From positions 62,001 through 126,000 of the forward strand of contig NZ_JAMBPR010000008.1 in assembly GCF_024206475.1 (NCBI RefSeq): 64,000 bases of DNA. Reading direction: 5' to 3'. The position numbers were made by a program, and so were the translations under genes. This DNA comes from Paraburkholderia sp. CNPSo 3274. Lineage in GTDB: Bacteria > Pseudomonadota > Gammaproteobacteria > Burkholderiales > Burkholderiaceae. Of the stretch, positions 7,293-16,201 are shown one piece after another (position 1 is the stretch's first letter; each line of letters starts with the position of its first letter). The notes beneath the pieces are model-generated. The model saw only the letters and a list, made by a program, of their open reading frames with translations, made no database searches and was not told where the DNA came from.

Positions 7293-7616
7293 ATGCCCAC
7301 TCTAGGCGAAAAGATCCGCACGCTGCGGAAACGGCAAGGGCTCACGCTCGACCAGCTGGCCCTCCAGGTCAGCGCATCCAAATCATCGATCTGGGAGCTG
7401 GAGAACAAAGAGAAGGCGCGCCCGTCTGCCGACAGGATCGACGCAATCGCCCAAGCGCTCGGCGTCACCTCCGCGTTTCTGCTGGACGACACCAAGTCCG
7501 AGCCGTCGGTGAGCGTTGCCGACGACGCTTTCTTCCGAAAGTATCAGCAGTTGGACGAGCCCGTGAAACGGCAGCTCCAGGACATCCTCGACGTACTTGA
7601 CCGAAAACGTGACTGA
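7293..7616 (+). CDS. capH: XRE-family HTH repressor, CapH-like
   Basis: This 107-aa regulator has an N-terminal HTH (GEKIRTLRKRQGLTLDQLAL then SSIWELENKEKARPSADRI, about residues 5-62). A short C-terminal helical part (SVADDAFFRKYQQLDEPVKR) probably mediates dimerisation. It is transcribed away from the CBASS operon and overlaps the HExxH peptidase gene. This arrangement matches the CapH/CapP pair known from CBASS loci, in which CapH represses the operon and is cleaved by CapP after DNA damage. The palindromes between the two operons are the probable operators. No strong Shine-Dalgarno precedes the ATG. Confidence 0.88.
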   Translation: MPTLGEKIRTLRKRQGLTLDQLALQVSASKSSIWELENKEKARPSADRIDAIAQALGVTSAFLLDDTKSEPSVSVADDAFFRKYQQLDEPVKRQLQDILDVLDRKRD

Positions 7617-8478
7617 TCAGCCTCTGTCGCCGCAGCGCGAAGCAATGAAACTGGTGCAGCTCTGGCGGGCTGTACATGGCGCAGCGTTTCCGATTCGGGC
7701 CGGCGAACTGGCCATTGAATGGTCGCGGCAGGTATCGCCGGCTCGCCCTATCGGCGAAGTTCTAGCCCAGGATCTCGACGGCTTCGAGGGCGGGCTGTTC
7801 TGGCTGCCCAAAAGGAAAGAATGGGTGATCCTGCACGCCCCTAACGAAGACGCCCCCGGGCGGGCGAACTTCACGATCGGCCATGAGTTCGGCCATTACG
7901 TGCTGCATCGCACGCGCGAGGATGCGTTCCGGTGCTCCCAGAGCGCGACGCTCGGACTGGCGGCGAAAGCCATCGAACGCGAGGCCGATCTGTTCGCCTC
8001 GTATCTGCTCATGCCGATCGATGATTTTCGAGAACAGGTAAAGGGAAAGCACATCACCCTTGACGTTCTCGGCGAATGTGCTGCCCGATACGGCGTTTCT
8101 TTGACGGCGGCCATTCTGAAGTGGATCGACTTCACCGAGCACTCCGCGATCATCGTTTTCGCCCGCGAAGGGATGCTTCACTGGTGGAAAGGCAGCACGA
8201 GCGCGAAGCGGTTCGGCTTCAGTCATCTTCAAGAAGGCATCGAACTTCCAATGCAATCGCTGGTTATGCAGCCGCGCTCGGCAACTTTTGTCGTCGACTC
8301 GCGTGACGGAGTCGAGCATGAACGCGGAATCTGGTTTCCCGACACGGGAACACGCGAGATGGTGGTGGTTTCAGATCGTTATGACATGAGCATTTCGCTG
8401 CTGATGCTCGACGGCCCGGCGTGGGACGCCGGTGACGATGAACTGTTAGCTCCACTCACGGGAACGCCCGGCTTCTGA
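7597..8478 (+). CDS. capP: ImmA/IrrE metallopeptidase, CapP-like
   Basis: This 293-aa zinc peptidase carries TIGHEFGHYVLH (HExxH, about residues 96-100) and a downstream EREADLFASYLLMP helix supplying the third ligand, as in ImmA/IrrE proteins. About 120 residues of C-terminal regulatory region follow. In the known CapH/CapP pathway, CapP responds to DNA damage signals and cleaves the CapH repressor, releasing CBASS expression. The start is uncertain: the frame opens with TTG at 7597, inside capH; a GTG at 7609 overlaps the capH stop and is also plausible. Translational coupling is expected either way. Confidence 0.88.
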   Translation: MTENVTDQPLSPQREAMKLVQLWRAVHGAAFPIRAGELAIEWSRQVSPARPIGEVLAQDLDGFEGGLFWLPKRKEWVILHAPNEDAPGRANFTIGHEFGHYVLHRTREDAFRCSQSATLGLAAKAIEREADLFASYLLMPIDDFREQVKGKHITLDVLGECAARYGVSLTAAILKWIDFTEHSAIIVFAREGMLHWWKGSTSAKRFGFSHLQEGIELPMQSLVMQPRSATFVVDSRDGVEHERGIWFPDTGTREMVVVSDRYDMSISLLMLDGPAWDAGDDELLAPLTGTPGF

Positions 8479-8733
8479 GCGATGGCATTCTTTGCCGCCG
8501 GCAATACAGTGGCCCCCATCTCCCGCGACCATCTCGTCGGCTCCGCATCTTAAGGCTCGCCGTCCACAGACCGTAGCCTCTCGCCTTGGCCGTTCGTACC
8601 AGGCGGACTGACTACCGCTCGGCGCCTCACGCCCTTGATTACCGCTGAACCGCCCAAATGTCCGCAGCTTCGGCAGGCAACGCAGTAGCGCCGAATACTT
8701 CACGCTGCAGAAGAAGAACTCAAAGAGGTGTAT

Positions 8734-9651
8734 ATGGATTCAGCGCAGGACAAGATCACCGGCGAAATTGTCGAAGCCGAACAACTCTGGCTCATCCCCG
8801 AGGTCGACAAGGACCGGTACGTGTGCCGCGGGTGTGGAATCAAGCTCACGCCCGCCGCTTATCGGCCGGAGAACGTGGTCCGGCCATACTTCGCTGCGCG
8901 AGACGGCGATCACAAGCCGGGGTGCGATGTGGACGGGGAGAAAAAGCTCGTCACCAAGGGCAAGAAGAAACGCCTGAGCACGCCGAAGGAAGGGTTTCCA
9001 GCACCGTATCCGTCGAAGCTGGTCCTGCGCGATCTCCGGGCAATCACGGGCGAACCTGGCGGCGGCGACAATGACGCGACGGGAGGCGGAGGCACCAGAC
9101 GGACAGGCGACGGCAACGGCGGCACATCAACGTCGAGCCGTCGGCGCGTCGCGAACACGATTCGCCCGATCTGCCGAAGCTTCATCAATTTCCCGTACGA
9201 TCGGGATCTCGAACTGGAAGTGCCAAGCATCGACGCGACGAAATATCTGTCCGTATTCAAGAAGCTGAAATGGGACGAACTGGCTCGCTATCCGGACACC
9301 CGAATCTTCTATGCCGCCATTCGGTGGAGCAAGCCCCTCGAGACTGACGAATTTCTCGAAGTCACCGTTGATGCCGGCGAGCGCGATCAGGAAAAGGGGC
9401 TTGCCCGTGGTCATCGTGTTCGCGTCGAGTGGGCCGCCTGGAGCAAGGCGAAGCGCACATACGTGCGCAATGAGATCGAAGCCGCCCGCAAAGAAGCGAT
9501 TACGGCGAAAGACAAAGGCACCAAGGAGAAGGGGTACCTGTTCTTTGTTGGTGAGCAAGACACCGACGACGCAACGCTGTTTCGTGTTACCGATCACCGG
9601 TTGATCTGTTGCCTGGTCGACGAAATCACATACCCGACGATAAGCAAATAG
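8734..9651 (+). CDS. Hypothetical protein with N-terminal zinc knuckle
   Basis: I chose the ATG at 8734, five bases after AGAGG; an in-frame GTG lies two codons upstream. The 305-aa protein has YVCRGCGIKLTPAAY followed by RPYFAARDGDHKPGCD, a C-x2-C...H...C arrangement like the leader zinc finger of CoiA-like and other competence or nuclease-associated proteins. A low-complexity Gly/Thr/Arg linker (about residues 110-137) joins it to a C-terminal domain with no motif I recognise. It lies 255 nt after capP on the same strand and may be part of the defence cargo. No function assigned. Confidence 0.7.
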   Translation: MDSAQDKITGEIVEAEQLWLIPEVDKDRYVCRGCGIKLTPAAYRPENVVRPYFAARDGDHKPGCDVDGEKKLVTKGKKKRLSTPKEGFPAPYPSKLVLRDLRAITGEPGGGDNDATGGGGTRRTGDGNGGTSTSSRRRVANTIRPICRSFINFPYDRDLELEVPSIDATKYLSVFKKLKWDELARYPDTRIFYAAIRWSKPLETDEFLEVTVDAGERDQEKGLARGHRVRVEWAAWSKAKRTYVRNEIEAARKEAITAKDKGTKEKGYLFFVGEQDTDDATLFRVTDHRLICCLVDEITYPTISK

Positions 9652-10357
9652 ACCAGTTCACGCTCGCCAATAGTCGCGGCGTGGCCCGCGACTCGCTCAA
9701 CACGACTACCCGGAGTCGCGCCCGATATCCGCACGGCTACCGCATGTTGCATGCATCGCCGGCTTTCAATCGCATGCGACTGGGGCGCAACCGCCGAAGA
9801 CCGGCGTAAGTCCCAGAACGGGCCACGCGAAGTGATCTTCGATTTTGCGAACGACTGCGCAACGGGAATCCCGTAGTAAATTCAGTCGCGCTTCAGTCGT
9901 GCCGAATCGGCCTGCGACTGGCGCAGTCACGGGGTCGGTCGTGCGACGGACGAATCGGTTTCACAATAAGACTACCGCGCTGGCGAACGCTTCGTCGAAC
10001 AAAAGGACACACGACACCACGGCGGACAGCGACGGGTACTAACAACGCCGATTCTCTCGAACGAGTGTTGAAAACAGTCGCCACGGCTTCGAACGACGGC
10101 GTCGATACAAACGGATGGCAATTGCGCTAGCGTGCCCGGGGGCGAGGTCTATGCAATGGGGCTACCGCTTCCCAGTTTCTGCCTCTCCCATGGCTAGCGA
10201 TGCGCGAACGGCTGCTCAGAGAAGCTTTCACATCGATGCGAACATGCCAGATATCAGCGCTGGGGCCGATATCATCGCCCCCCAGCGCGCACACCTGACG
10301 ACGCGGGACGAGCAGCACGCAGACTGCGTGCTGCCCATAATGGACTACTGATGTGAA
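9652..10357. other. Intergenic stretch without supported gene
   Basis: I see no convincing coding frame: the short ORFs here lack ribosome sites and have Arg/Thr-rich, shadow-like composition. It holds two strong hairpins (GCGCTGGGG/CCCCAGCGC at 10257-10288 and the stem at 10312-10334). Both are positioned to end transcription of the minus-strand gene at 10358-10951, or of the plus-strand gene before the gap. Confidence 0.5.
10312..10334. terminator. Perfect 10-bp stem-loop
   Basis: GCAGCACGCA (10312-10321), GAC loop, TGCGTGCTGC (10325-10334). It is a very stable hairpin lying 24 nt beyond the stop of the minus-strand gene at 10358. There is no T tract on either side, so intrinsic termination is uncertain; it may instead protect the mRNA end or be a protein-binding site. 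Confidence 0.5.
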
Positions 10358-10951
10358 TCAATCTTCAGACCGCTTCGGGGAATCAGCTGCCAATGATGGT
10401 TCAATCGGCACCTCGCCAAACATCGATGCGACGTCGATTGAATCTGGCTTACCAAGCTTTTCCGTGTGGGATATCTTCTTAAGCACAAGATCGCGCGCAT
10501 CATAGACAACCTCCCGCACCCTCGCCATGACTGCCTCGATGTATGCATCAATGCGGCGCTCTTCTTCTGAAATATCGCCCTCTCTCACACCGAGCCCCTG
10601 ATTCAGACAAAAGTCGAGAAGCCCCAGGACCTTACCCATCCATTCGTTCAATTGAGTCAGGCCGATCCGATCTGCAGCGTCCCCCTTAGCCGTTGCCGCA
10701 GGGACATCTGCCATCTTCAGCGAATCGTTATACCGGTCGAGGTACTGCAGGCCTTCGTCAGCAGCGTGGGCAAAATCTTCAATCCAGAGACGGAGCCCGT
10801 CAAGCTCCGGACAATCAGCAAAGACGGACGATGCGTTCTCGTAACAAAGGAGAATCATCGTCAGCCCATACGCGGCATCGATTGACTGTTCGCCGTATGC
10901 CTTTTCTAGGGAACCAAACTCACCGCTACTGAGACAGTAATTACTAGCCAT
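10358..10951 (-). CDS. Hypothetical helical protein, 197 aa
   Basis: The frame can extend further upstream, but I chose the ATG at 10949-10951 because AGGAG lies close before it. The product starts MASNYCLSSGEFGSLEKAYG and appears almost entirely helical, with acidic segments such as EEERRIDAYIEAVMARVREV. No membrane segment and no family recognised. It lies downstream of the Gp2-like replication gene on the same strand, 250 nt away. It may be an accessory island protein. Confidence 0.6.
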   Translation of the reverse strand: MASNYCLSSGEFGSLEKAYGEQSIDAAYGLTMILLCYENASSVFADCPELDGLRLWIEDFAHAADEGLQYLDRYNDSLKMADVPAATAKGDAADRIGLTQLNEWMGKVLGLLDFCLNQGLGVREGDISEEERRIDAYIEAVMARVREVVYDARDLVLKKISHTEKLGKPDSIDVASMFGEVPIEPSLAADSPKRSED

Positions 10952-11201
10952 CAAGCTCTCCTGAGATACTATCCAATTACTCGTAATGCTGGCATTTCGT
11001 CTATCGCTCGGCGAATCCAATGCCCGACTCAAAGCACGCGACCTGAATATAGCAGTAAAGCCCGATAGAGTCCCATATCGGGCCGCTAGTGGGCTCCGAT
11101 TGTCGCGTCCATGAGTAGCCGCGACCGAATCATTCAAAAGCCTTACATCGCCTTCTATACATTAGTCATGGCATCGTCAAATCCTGAGATGCCGACCGCG
11201 G

Positions 11202-12602
11202 CTACGCTACGGGATTGCACCAGGGAATATCGCCGGAATCGATGACTGCGCCAATCGACTGAGCAACACCGCCCATTCCGTTCTCTTTCTCATCCGCATC
11301 CATTCTCGGAGATACAGAGCCCTCACCCGCGCTATTCGAGAAGCGTGCCAGACATTCCTCAAAGTCTGCTACGGGCTTCGGCTTCACAAGCGGCAATGCG
11401 ACTCCTGTCTTGCTGCGCTTTCTCCCCCTTCTCTTTGCTTCGATCTTCGGTGGCTGACTCTTCCAGAATGAACGATGTCCGTCGGGCTTGACCATGTCGA
11501 TGTAGAAGTCCGCCTTCGTCACGTACGGTACAACTTTCTTCTCGAGATTCCTGAGCTTCTCCTCGTCGTTGTATCTGATGGACCCAATCCCTTCCTTTAG
11601 ATAGTAGGACCGAAAGCAGCTATAGCTGCCGCCCATGCCACGTGTGATCGTCTCGTTCCAGTAGTGGCAAATCATCTCGGCAATGACAGCATGCTGGCAG
11701 ACGACATCGCCGTTGAGTATGACGAGAACGTGAAAATGAGAAGTCTTGTCGAGACCGAATTCGAGCTTGATAGCGAAGCCCATACCCTTGCAGGCACCAG
11801 CCGGAAGCATCCTGCTTAGATCACGCTTGAGGAACCGTCTCAGTGCCCGTCGATGGCTTCTCACGTCCTCGTAGGTAATGGCATGTCCACCTGACAGCTC
11901 GGGATCGCAATAGTGCTTCCCGTATCCGAGATCAAAGCGCAACACTGAGAGATGATGGTTGGCATTGAGACAGGCGAGAACCAGCGACCACAGCGTATCC
12001 CTGTTACTGGCCGGTTGCCTCTCCAGCTTCTCAATCCAGTCCCGGAAAGCCTGGCTATTGCCTTTCCTGCGGATCTCGTCAACGACGTCGTTCAGAGGCT
12101 GAACGTATTGGATTAGCCTATTCGTGGCGCTCACCTTCCAATCGCCGCTATTCAGCCACTCATCGTTGGCCACCACCACGAATGGCGCACTCCCGTTGGT
12201 GAGGTGTATCTCGCGCGTCACGGCCTTATAGAAGAGATCGAAGTATCGATTGAATTGACCTATGCTCGGATAGGCATCTAGTACACGATCGAAGTCCATC
12301 TGCAGACACTTCAGGAAGCACTCACCAAGCTTGGTCATCTCAAGCCTAGACGTAGGCGGCGGCCTCAATCGACGATCAATCTTCACATCTTCCAGACGAA
12401 AGAGATCGCGCTTCGACCGAATGATGCCTTTGACGCACTCCGTAATTTGATGCGCGTCGCTTGCGATACTCCCGTCACTAGGACCGTATGAAGACTCAAC
12501 CTTGCCATCTTTAAGGTCAAAGTGAAGCGTCTTGTAAGGATCGATCCTGAATGTGTCTTCGACACTTGGGTTGATGTTGTTCAGTCGGTTATCCGTCTTC
12601 AT
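11202..12602 (-). CDS. Inovirus Gp2-like / YagK-YfjJ family protein
   Basis: This 466-aa protein shows the conserved C-terminal region of the inovirus Gp2 / YagK-YfjJ family: KLEFGLDKTSHFHVLVILNG, CHYWNETITRGMGGSY, YVTKADFYIDMVKPDGHRSF. The HFHVLV strand resembles the HxH motif of replication-initiator (HUH) folds, so a role in replication of the excised element is plausible; this is inference. The N-terminal about 170 residues are less distinctive. Like yfjJ in the E. coli CP4-57 element, it lies downstream of a DUF3987/YfjI gene on the same strand, here across a 937-nt gap. Confidence 0.75.
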   Translation of the reverse strand: MKTDNRLNNINPSVEDTFRIDPYKTLHFDLKDGKVESSYGPSDGSIASDAHQITECVKGIIRSKRDLFRLEDVKIDRRLRPPPTSRLEMTKLGECFLKCLQMDFDRVLDAYPSIGQFNRYFDLFYKAVTREIHLTNGSAPFVVVANDEWLNSGDWKVSATNRLIQYVQPLNDVVDEIRRKGNSQAFRDWIEKLERQPASNRDTLWSLVLACLNANHHLSVLRFDLGYGKHYCDPELSGGHAITYEDVRSHRRALRRFLKRDLSRMLPAGACKGMGFAIKLEFGLDKTSHFHVLVILNGDVVCQHAVIAEMICHYWNETITRGMGGSYSCFRSYYLKEGIGSIRYNDEEKLRNLEKKVVPYVTKADFYIDMVKPDGHRSFWKSQPPKIEAKRRGRKRSKTGVALPLVKPKPVADFEECLARFSNSAGEGSVSPRMDADEKENGMGGVAQSIGAVIDSGDIPWCNPVA

Positions 12603-13539
12603 TACTCATCTCGATAGTTCATTAGTCACAGTCTCGTCGATCACGGAATCGACTCGACCTCGATCAGAAGCATGCTCGGTGACAGCGAGAGCGCTACTCC
12701 TCGAATCATTCAGATGAGTGATAAGAAATTACGGTAACTTGAACGAAAGGATTATCTCTACGTGACTGACCTATCTATTGATCGACATCTAAGGGATGCC
12801 TTTCGAGGGAGAAAAGATGGTACTGAAGAAAAGGGATACCGTGCGGGTGCTCAGGAGGGGATGAGGATACGGGTACGCTAACTTGAACGTGGTAGAAAGA
12901 ACAAACAAAACACAACAACGATAGATCCGGAATTGATCATCAATGGAGGCATCGAGATAAAGACGTATTTAGCACACGAACACATGAAAAATAGGACTTT
13001 ATTCGCTGTTTCAGCTTTGACGAGTTAGGGTGCAGACGGGGCGGCGGTGTTGACCACAAGACAGCATCACAGAGTACGGACGTGAGCACGAGGGCTGGCC
13101 CCTAGCCGGGGAGACAACCGCTGGAGACCATCTGCTTTTGAGATGCCGTTCGTCCTGGAGCATCCGGCTACGGCGCTAAGCACCACATCGCGCCTACGCG
13201 GGATGGATTTTTTTCGCCCGGCCAGCACTACATCGACACTTTTTTTGCATCTAAAGAGCAAAAAAAGCATGTTTTCATCCGACGTTGCTTTCTTTTTTTC
13301 AAATTGAAGCTTGCACGAGCGGCAGGACGCCTCCGCGTGCTCACCCAGGATGGCTCTCAGCCGCCCATATCTTCCAGCGATGCCGGACTACCCGGCCTCG
13401 TCCTGAGTCTGACCTTTCCCCCGGCCTTCGAGGAAGTGCGACGAAGAAGCAGTATCCGGGGGAGCAATACCGGCCGCAATCACGTATTTGGCTCGTACAA
13501 CCGGACCTCCCGGCGTGCTCCTTATCCGCCTTCCTTCAA
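12603..13539. other. 937-nt AT-richer non-coding region in the island
   Basis: No plausible coding frame is present. It contains two copies of TAACTTGAACG (12735-12745, 12879-12889), polypurine stretches, and an inverted repeat with T and A tracts at 13239-13267. It lies between the YfjI-like gene and the Gp2-like gene. Such a gap could hold the replication origin of the excised element or a small RNA; neither is proven by sequence alone. Confidence 0.45.
13239..13267. terminator. A/T-tract inverted repeat, possible bidirectional terminator
   Basis: CTTTTTTTGC (13239-13248) is mirrored by GCAAAAAAAG (13258-13267) around a 9-nt loop. The stem is AT-rich and weak. It lies about 270 nt beyond the stop of the minus-strand DUF3987 gene, in the non-coding gap. 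Confidence 0.4.
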
Positions 13540-15468
13540 TCAATCACCGTTGATTCTAGTCACGCGTGGACGGTGTGGTTCGAGCTGATATGTCGGCGAT
13601 GGCTTAGGTCCATCATCGACCCGGAATTTGAAGTGATACCCATTAACCACGCCACCAGCACTGCTTCGTGTGGTTGTCGTTATTTCATAATTAATGTGAA
13701 CCATGTCGGTGGGCTTACTCGATGATCCAACCTCCTTCCGTTTAATTGAGATATTCCCCCTTTCCTCCAGCCAGCTCAACACTTCCCTGTAACGCGGAAC
13801 ATCTCCCTTCAGGCCATACTTCGTGCAAAACACTCGAAGCCGGTTGGCCGGGTACTCCAGATTTGATTCATTCATCGTAAGCGAATCAAGAGCATACGGA
13901 CCGCTCTGTATTTCCAACCGTTCCTTCAGCTTCTGAAGTACATGGTTTGCCATTTCCTTCATGGCCACTTCTGGATTGAATACCCTTCGGAATTGATCCA
14001 AGTACCATTCTGCCACACGCATGGCAGAAGTAACTGTGGCTTCCGGGATCAGCAACTCGCTGGAATCGCTATCGTCTCTTCCGTCAGAGCGGGTGAGCTT
14101 TCCATGCTCAAAAAAATGAAATAACGCAGCCAGGCGTGCAACGTGCTCAGAGTATCTATTGACAAATTCGCGCTCATGGACCAATTGCCCTCTGTCTGCA
14201 GTCTCCGCTTCCATCTCATTAAAATCTTTCTCCCAAGCTTGTTGCGCCGCCGGCGCAAAGTACAGGACCTTTCTATTCCGCTCCCTCAAGGCGATATCAG
14301 AATGAGCATGAGATAGCAGCGCAAGGACGCGCTCATTTAAGATCGCGATCCAATCGCTCTGTCTCAACTCGGAAGTGTTGATCATCCGCTTGCCATACGG
14401 CGTATCCGGCCTTGACAGAAGAACTCGCGACATGAATCCAATCCCCTTCGCCAGCTCGCCCTTGCGCTCCAGAAATCGGTCAAATACGATAGGCTGAACC
14501 ATCAGCGAAATGGACAGGCGGGGGTCTTCAACAAAGAAGCTTTCCCGCGTGGTACGACCAACGACGTCGATCGCCTTGCCTTCCCATAGCTTGTCGAGGC
14601 TTGACATATCGGATTCACCCCGGGCACTCAGAATGCCCGCTGCCTCATCGGAGAACAGGCCCGCTGACGGCCAATTTTCCGCGAGGTTCTGTTCCAGTTC
14701 GCGAATGGGTATCTTCGAATAGAAAACACGCCGCAATCGGGCCTCACGATACTCGACGTCTTGCCGGTTCATCTCGGCAAGTTCTCGCTCCACTTCTTCC
14801 TGCTTGGCTCTTGCAGTTGCGGCAAGCTGATCTGCATCTGCCTTACCACTGATGGCGAGAGTATGTGACTTTCGGAGCAGCGTGCCAGAAGCCTTCTCCA
14901 ATTCGCGCCTCTTTCGTGACCTTTCTCTGAGCTCATAGTCGTCTGCTTCTTTCTGCCGGGCATATTCCGCCCTCATCTTCCTGTCGTACACCTCGATGGA
15001 AGAGGTCACCACGCTATCCGCCCTGGATTTTCGCGACCCAGTATCAGTTACAGTGAGCATATAGAGCGAACACACCGACTTGTCTCCGATACCGCGGTCC
15101 ACCCAGATCAGGTCCTGGCAGGCAAGCGACACGGCGGACAATACGGCCTGCACAGCAATCGGCACTGCAAGTTTGTCGTTCTTGCAGATCTCGATAACGG
15201 CGCCTCTGATCGTTTCAGGCAGTGACTGCCACGGAAACGTCTCGTCCTCAGGTTCGAAATCCGGGAACCGGGGTCTACTCTTGTTCTCGGCCCAGCTACC
15301 CATCCGGGCCACGACATCAGCGGGCTCGCTATTGGCGTCATTCTGGTGAGATTCTCGGATGCATGCATTCTCCAGCGACATCACTGCAGGCAGAGATTCT
15401 TCCTGCTTTTGACGAGAGTCCGCATTGTTCAGCTCCGGGGATTTGGCGAAGTCGTTTTCGTTGGCCAT
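13540..15468 (-). CDS. DUF3987 (YfjI-like) family protein
   Basis: This 642-aa protein begins at an ATG preceded by AGGTAG. Recognisable DUF3987 segments are FPWQSLPETIRGAVIEICKN, the loop LTVTDTGSRKSRADSV (P-loop-like), GLFSDEAAGILSARG and GFMSRVLLSRPDTPYGKR. A charged coiled-coil insertion lies at about residues 160-235. The C-terminal YREVLSWLEERGNISIKR looks like a winged helix. YfjI/DUF3987 proteins are carried by P4-like prophages and plasmids and resemble replicative helicase-primase ATPases; a replication role is probable but unproven here. It is transcribed away from the island H-NS gene and toward the Gp2-like gene. Confidence 0.82.
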   Translation of the reverse strand: MANENDFAKSPELNNADSRQKQEESLPAVMSLENACIRESHQNDANSEPADVVARMGSWAENKSRPRFPDFEPEDETFPWQSLPETIRGAVIEICKNDKLAVPIAVQAVLSAVSLACQDLIWVDRGIGDKSVCSLYMLTVTDTGSRKSRADSVVTSSIEVYDRKMRAEYARQKEADDYELRERSRKRRELEKASGTLLRKSHTLAISGKADADQLAATARAKQEEVERELAEMNRQDVEYREARLRRVFYSKIPIRELEQNLAENWPSAGLFSDEAAGILSARGESDMSSLDKLWEGKAIDVVGRTTRESFFVEDPRLSISLMVQPIVFDRFLERKGELAKGIGFMSRVLLSRPDTPYGKRMINTSELRQSDWIAILNERVLALLSHAHSDIALRERNRKVLYFAPAAQQAWEKDFNEMEAETADRGQLVHEREFVNRYSEHVARLAALFHFFEHGKLTRSDGRDDSDSSELLIPEATVTSAMRVAEWYLDQFRRVFNPEVAMKEMANHVLQKLKERLEIQSGPYALDSLTMNESNLEYPANRLRVFCTKYGLKGDVPRYREVLSWLEERGNISIKRKEVGSSSKPTDMVHINYEITTTTRSSAGGVVNGYHFKFRVDDGPKPSPTYQLEPHRPRVTRINGD

Positions 15469-15581
15469 GTGCTACCTGAATTCGTATGACATCAGTAACT
15501 GCTAAAATGCGTCACTATCTCGCAGCGCGACATTTCCTCTAACGGCAACCGCCACGATAACTTGACTATTGGAAAACAGCT

Positions 15582-15923
15582 ATGTCTGGACAGAATACGA
15601 AGAAGGAAACCTATGCCGAGCTGAAGGCACAGGCTGAGGTACTGCTGAAGAGGGCCGAGGAGATCAGAAAGCAGGAGCTGACCGAGATCATTGGGGAAAT
15701 GAACGCGAAGATTGCCGAGTACGAGATCACCCCGGAACAACTGACATTCGGCTCCGGTTCGCACAAAAAGAAGGGCGGCGCGGTGAGTAAGTCGGGAGCA
15801 CCTAAGTATAGAGATCCCAAGAGCGAGAAGACCTGGACGGGCAAAGGCATGAAGCCCCAGTGGTATAAAGACGCAATTGCCTCAGGCGTGAAGGAAGAGG
15901 ATCTCCTGATCGACAAGCGCTAA
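15582..15923 (+). CDS. H-NS family nucleoid protein encoded by the island
   Basis: This 113-aa protein has the usual H-NS layout: an N-terminal coiled coil (residues 8-55, YAELKAQAEVLLKRAEEIRK) for oligomerisation, a Lys/Gly linker, and the DNA-binding motif PKYRDPKSEKTWTGKGMKPQ. It binds AT-rich DNA and silences transcription. It is divergent from the DUF3987 gene. A chromosomal paralogue lies at 27249-27557 with a shorter linker. Island-encoded H-NS proteins commonly restrain cargo expression or reduce the cost of the element; that is the likely job here, but the target is unknown. Confidence 0.92.
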   Translation: MSGQNTKKETYAELKAQAEVLLKRAEEIRKQELTEIIGEMNAKIAEYEITPEQLTFGSGSHKKKGGAVSKSGAPKYRDPKSEKTWTGKGMKPQWYKDAIASGVKEEDLLIDKR

Positions 15924-16201
15924 TCAAGCCCTCGCGTCGCCTTTATCGGGCTGCATCTACGAAGTTGCTGCCGACAAGAAGACGCAGCTAATTCCATGCG
16001 TCAACTGTGTCCTGCTTGAGCGAGAATGCACTCAAAGGTGCCGCGCCCTGGCGAACCAAGTGCACCTGCTCTGGCTAGCGGGTACGCACGACTGCTGCCC
16101 GCCAGCAACTCGGAACGCAGAATAGCGCCGGCACTCGGTTTCCCGCCGCACCACGGTAATAATCGCATCGATCGCAAGATGGGCGAATCGAACTGGCCTG
16201 A

